Assembly: GCA_013397115.1 (NCBI GenBank)
Contig: VWZW01002314.1
Location: forward strand, 1,492,090-1,556,089
Direction: 5' to 3'
DNA length: 64,000 nt
Source of the DNA: Edolisoma coerulescens
Lineage: Eukaryota > Chordata > Aves > Passeriformes > Campephagidae
Shown here: piece after piece, positions 58,673 to 64,000 of the stretch
How positions within the stretch are numbered: the stretch's first letter is position 1
Layout of the letters: each line of letters starts with the position of its first letter
Program-made: the position numbers and the translations under genes
Notes under the pieces: generated by a model
Seen by the model: the letters and a program-made list of their open reading frames with translations, nothing else
Databases searched by the model: none
What the model was told of the DNA's origin: nothing

Positions 58673-60637
58673 CCTGAACAATTTCACTTTTATTGCTGTT
58701 TACCTGAGCTTTCTTTAAATGTCTGCTTGTTGAAGAGGTAGGGGAGGCTGCCGGTTTGTAAATGCACTATTGAAAAGTCCCATAAAGAACTGCAGATCAA
58801 CCCTACAATTTAAATACACAGAATGTATATTTTCTTTTGCATAAACGTCCTTAGCTGTATAAACAAAAAGTGGATTTACATGGTGGATTTCTGAGAAAAC
58901 TTTTCAAAATCAAGTCATTTGGATAAATGTTTAACCTAAAGAAGATTATTTTCATTCCATCTTCATGCATATTTATAGTCTCCTCTGAAAGGTATTGTGA
59001 TAGCAAAATGCAAAAGGCTTTGACTCCAGCTATCAGCCCAGAAAATCAAAAGTAATTATGTGGTAAAATTGTGTATATTTGTATCCCAGACTCTACCTGC
59101 AGAAGCTGTAGAAACAAGATATTAAAAACAGTCTGCTTAACACAGACACTTAACTTTGCCTGAAACCATAGTATGAGTGGCTTAATCCTACAGCCATGGT
59201 GGCTTCATTTCTCAGTAATGTCGGTGGAAGGGTAGAGATGCTTTCAAAGGATCCCAAAGGAAAGAACCTTAAATTTATCTAAATTTGGACATAATCTCCT
59301 GCTTTCTGAGACCTTGCAATGCACCCACTGCTTTCCACTGAGGAAACAGTGCACCTAACTGCTCCAGCAGACTGAGAACTGCTACCTTACTTAAGGGGAC
59401 TGCTTTCTTGCATTTAAGTCAAGGCTAGGAGATTTCTGCCTCAGGATCTGAGGTACGTTCTGAACAGTTTGCTCCTGTTTGTTTTTGAAGTCTCTGAGCC
59501 TGGAACTGACCAAGGAGTCAAATTTAGTTTACAGAGGTAGAAAGTAGGAAAAGGATTGCTGTGGATACACTCAAACCAATTGATCACATCTGTCTGTAAG
59601 TCTAAATATGTACATTAATTTGTTGTTCATTAACAATTCTGCTTGATAATACAGAACAGAATATGCTGCATATAAGAGAAAGACATTATAACTAAAAATA
59701 TTTTCTTTTGGTGAAAAACTTTACAGAAAAAGGAAAATAAGCATAGCTGAAAGCATGTATATGCCATAAAATACATAGAAATATATACATATATATATAT
59801 AGGTACTCATATTTGTATAAGAGAAAAGAATGGGTGAATACTTATCATTCTTAAATTCTGAATTAATACTGCCTTTAGTTATTTTGCATGTGTTTTCTTT
59901 ACTTGTTTTTTTTAAAGGAGATTTATTTAAATTAGCTGAGAGCTTTCCAACTGAATTTCTTGATTTCATTTTCCATGAAACACACAGTACTAATTTGAAT
60001 CACAATGGTGTTATTTTTGTTATAATACGTCTACACACCTCTGAAACCACTCCCCAGCAGTGCTGAGAATTTGGCAGAGTCAATATTATGAACCTTTTTA
60101 TATTATTTATTCATTAATTATTTGTCAGATGTGTAGGTCTTATTATTCAAGCATTCTGACCTGTTACCTTGCAGTAAACAAGGGTGAAGAAAGAGAGGAG
60201 AGCTGGTAAACTCTGGTAGGATGTATCAGCAGAAAAGATGTTCCTCCTTTACTCAGTAACCTGACATTTAGGACCTGCCAGGGTATAAGAGCCCTAGGCT
60301 CAACTCACTCTTCTTTGTGGCAATATTTGACTGTCAGTCTCCCATTGCCCCAGGGTCTGTCTTGCCAATGCAATCGTACCAGGTTCTTAATTTCTCTTTA
60401 GCTGCTTTTTCCTTCTGTATAATTATTAAATATTAATGGGAGAAGGAGCTGGTGTCCAGATCTCTCACACTCTGGATGCATGCCCTAATCGATAGGTTAC
60501 CACAAAAAAGGACGAAGACTCTTTCTCTGCCATTGTATCTTTTCATGTCCTTGTTTTTCTCCTGAGCTCCTAAAATCAAGGTATTTTATTGTATTCAGCA
60601 TAAAATTGGGTTCTTACACTTTTTGTTAATGGAAAAC

Positions 60638-60669
60638 TTAAATTAAACTTCAAACTTAGTTTAATTTAA
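60638..60669. repeat. 12-bp inverted repeat with 8-base loop
   Basis: TTAAATTAAACT at 60638-60649 and its exact reverse complement at 60658-60669. Confidence 0.85.
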
Positions 60670-63600
60670 ACTTTTATGCCTGCCACCACAAAGATCCTCA
60701 CCTTCCCTCATGCCTCAAATCAGGGTCAACTCAAGACTAGAGAGTAGACGCAAACAGAATGGGAAATGAGGGGCAGCAGCATAAATGAAGCAGCCAGGAA
60801 CAGAGCTCCTGCCCAGACTTGTGTCTGCATGTATGATATTTCCTAATTAAAAAGTGCCGTTTCTATCATCTCTGCCACTCTCAGTAAGAGAAATGTTACT
60901 CTGCCATTGGATAATGTGAACTGACGGGAGAAAGGTTGCTGTCGCTGTCACGAGAGCGAGACATCCTTTGAGGAGCCCTACAAACAGCCTCAGCTGAATA
61001 CTCTCCTCAAGTAAACTCTGCTGCCAGGTGAAGCAGGCTGGAATATATCCTTTGTCAACATGGCTGTTCCACTCCAATAACAAAAACATTTACTCTTTAG
61101 GCCAAGATCAAGCACAAATAGTATCTACCACAAATCAAACAGGTGGAAGGAGTCCTGGGCAACAGTAAAAGAGCCAGAACCGCCACCAAACTTGCTTTGC
61201 CATTATCACGTTAGATTTTGTATATGCATGTATAATAGTTAGATTAGTGATTCTCTCTGGGTTATTTCTTTATCTGCTGTTCAATCCCTCTTATGTTTTC
61301 ATGTATTCAACTAAAGAATTTTCCCACAAGGCATGCCCTTGAGCATATCACCCATCTTTGCTGGATGGTAATCTCCTCAAAGACAAAGTGATAATTACAA
61401 TATGAGCTGTGGAATCCCCGTCTGATAGAAAACCTGAAATTTTTGAAATGCCAAAGCACATGAAAGCAGCAAGAAGTTGTCTTTAATAGAAATCACTCTT
61501 ACTGTACAAACACCATTAGAGAATCATCTCTAATTAGCTGTTTGAGATAGAGGTGTTGAGAAGAGGATGTCAGATAGTCCAACACAGTTTCAAAGTTCTG
61601 TTTATTGTCTTTGTGAGGCAGAGGAAACAGAATTTTCATACTCTCTCAGATGTGACTACACCAGCCCCAGCTGAAATCTTTTCCCCCATTCTGGATAAAA
61701 CTCTGGCCAATGTCCTTAAGGACTGAGTGGCCTCTTCCTCATCCACTCTGTTCCCAGTAGCCACACAGTCCAATCCAGTCGTAGAAATCCTATATCTCTC
61801 CAATACAGAAATCAGCAAGAAAAGTATTTGGGGCCTTTTTCTGCCCTAGCCCAGGTTTTGAAGGCTTAAAATGCATTTACCATTGGCTGAAGATATTTTG
61901 GCAATAATTCCAAATTATATAAAGTCTGATTTTCAATATAAGTTGATATAATACATGAACAACAGCCAAACCGAAGAGCTAAAATAATTTTTGCTCAATA
62001 CAAATTTTAGGGACACCTATAGGGACTGTTTCCTCAGAAAGGTGTTTCAGTGGGAACACAGAAAATGTAGTGGATCTGTACAAGCCCTAACAGTTTCTCT
62101 CAAGCAAGGAAAGAGAGAGAATCTCAGTTTTAGTGTGCATCAACACAAAAACCTGCTTTTTACTTCCATTTAGCAGCCATATTGTAATTAGAATGGTGTA
62201 AAATCCTAATAAAGACAAAAAAGAGAGCTTGCCATTTTCACAGGCTAGCAGATAAAACCTTTCTGGAATATAGCTGATTTATCTCAATGTACTCAAAGAC
62301 CAGAGAAGCTAAGATCTTATCCCAAACAAATCATATATTTTATAAATAAAAATATATATTCTCCTAGAGTTGAAAAGAATTTAACTTGTGTTGACCAGTC
62401 ATGGATTTGCACACCTTCATGCAGAAGACAAGAGCACTAAGAATTTGTTTCCCCACTTGGAATATTCTCTGTCCTAGTGACAGAAGAGAGCTAGTACCAT
62501 TCAGTAAGCAAAACTGTATTAAGAGCAACTGCTGGAAATGCTTACTCTCTGTTTTTGAAAATGTACTAATATCCATCTCCAATAAACCCTGTTTTATACA
62601 ATATATGCCCACCTGATATATTTTTGTAGCCCAGATGATATGTACATGCTTTGCATCATTTAATTTAAAATATTCTCACCTTAATGGTGGGAAGAAGACC
62701 TTAATTTATAGAAGGAGCTCCAGGGGGTGCTTCACCGTTTTGCTAAAGATGGGATTCATCTACTGACTGCTATAGAAGGAACCGCAAAATATTGAATTGG
62801 TTAGACAAAAAATTGAACCACCTATGAAATGGTATTTACTTATGTGAAAAAAAATTCTGGCAACTTACAAAGAGATATTGAAATACTCATGAGTCAGAAC
62901 ATTTTATTTTAAAATAGTTCTCTAGAAGATTTGATACTGCACCAGAATATTTTTACTCTGTAATTCTTTTAACATGAAATGGCTCTTTCTCATATAAACA
63001 CACACAAATCAGCCGTCACACTAAACCACTGAATTATTGCCTACTTGGTAAGACCTAATACTTCTCCCTTCCCAGCCACCCTAGTGGATAAAGAAAACTT
63101 TTCCTCTGTTCTTTATAAGCATTGGCAATATTGGAAAGTTATTTTCAAATGGAACATTTTCAAGAAAAACCTGTCATAACTGCCTGGCTTTGGAGCTCGC
63201 CTCACCCTTTTACATCATTTCATAACAAGATAACTTGCACAGAGCTTCACTTCCTCCTTTTGATATGTCCACACTGAAAAAAGAGGTTTGGTGGTTTGTT
63301 AAGTCCAAGTTATCAGTGGTTTAATTAGTATTTACAGTGGTCTTATAGTGTTCTACCACTGCCTTTAAGAGCCATAATAACACAGGGATAGCAGAGACCT
63401 CAGGATGGAAGGAGAGATCCAGAATCTCGCGTATGCTTGTAGAGGCCATGCTGAGTGGAGTCAGCCATGGCTTCTCTGCTCCTGCTACTCCTGCTGACCA
63501 GGTTGGAATAAACAGCAGCTGCTTTTCCATGCTGCCATCACAGCTTCGCTTACTGCACAAGGAGAGACCCAAGGAATCCAGCTTAAAAAATTGCTTCTGC

Positions 63601-64000
63601 AGTTCATGGTAACCAAAGTGTTCAGCTCATGTGTCAAGGTGAATTATCTACAAAGCAAAAAAACCCCGAACCCAGAAACATCCTCCCAGAATGATTATAG
63701 TTAGTAATAATAGTATGAAATTAGGGAATAATAATATGTAGGACATAAGTAAGGCTAAAACAGGCAGTAAAACTGGCTTCAACAAACTACCACCATCTGG
63801 TCTACATCATGAATTCACTAGTTTGGGATCAACTTTATCTATTACAAACTGAAAACTTAAAAAGGAATAGTAATATACTCCAACCCAGACTAATATTTTT
63901 AAATACTGAAAGGAGTTCAAAGTTACTGAGACCCAAATTATGGCTCAGAAGCTGAGAATATGCTTGATTTTCCACAGAAACGGGTCCCTTTTGGAATGGG

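Larger units (their letters stand above)
50673..64000. other. Intergenic region, no gene recognised
   Basis: 13 kb of AT-rich sequence up to the window end. The longest ORF (140 codons, 55397-55819 on the - strand) fits chance expectation. Contents noted separately: poly-T at 54985-55010, an AT-only-like block at 55150-55247, a (CAT)6 run at 56952-56969, an 18-bp tandem duplication at 58637-58672, and a hairpin at 60638-60669. Confidence 0.6.

Noticed and set aside
60270..60310. TATA-like GGTATAAGAGCCC, possible second LTR or promoter
   Set aside because: No CCAAT, poly(A) signal or repeat edges around it; a single motif is not enough.
1..64000. CRISPR arrays, operons, prophage, tRNA or rRNA genes
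   Set aside because: None seen. Intron structure and avian repeats show that this is vertebrate nuclear DNA.

Overview
The window looks like a piece of a bird chromosome. It is AT-rich and CpG-poor, with GT-AG introns, several CR1-type LINE fragments that carry the avian tail motif ATTCTATGATTCT, an LTR-like promoter block and one short run of Ns. Nothing bacterial (operons, ribosome binding sites, CRISPR arrays) is visible. I cannot name the species from sequence alone.

Positions 1 to about 25,853 hold the 3' half of one gene on the + strand, RBM26. Ten coding exons can be chained from 2596 to the TGA at 25251-25253. Together they encode the last 394 residues: a segment with two copies of an SVK(E/D)RLG motif, a charged coiled-coil region, an arginine-glycine-rich stretch, an RRM with degenerate RNP motifs, and an acidic tail ending in SWRR. 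All ten exons are multiples of three and every junction is phase 0. The 5' half (the N-terminal, CCCH zinc-finger and first RRM exons) lies before the window. The proximal 3' UTR ends at an AATAAA at 25831-25836, directly before an A-rich tract.

The introns are mostly unique AT-rich sequence. The exception is the intron at 10093-13786, which holds a + strand CR1 3' tail abutting a decayed - strand CR1 endonuclease-region fragment.

From about 25.9 kb to the end I find no gene. This 38 kb contains CR1 copies at 26785-26854 (+), 41848-41921 (-, old), 48648-49122 (+) and 50229-50672 (-). It also holds an LTR-like block around 45.0-45.66 kb, a 23-base N gap at 46252-46274, simple repeats, and a few homeodomain-site-rich stretches that may be conserved regulatory elements. 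The region downstream of mammalian RBM26 is also gene-poor (OBI1/RNF219 and POU4F1 lie far away), so a gene desert fits. That synteny is recalled, not tested.

I did not find a convincing new biological system. The items most worth checking are the A-rich tract with its 12-bp inverted repeat at the RBM26 poly(A) site, the tandem splice acceptor of the last exon, the all-phase-0 exon layout, the CR1 junction, the LTR block and the candidate regulatory elements.
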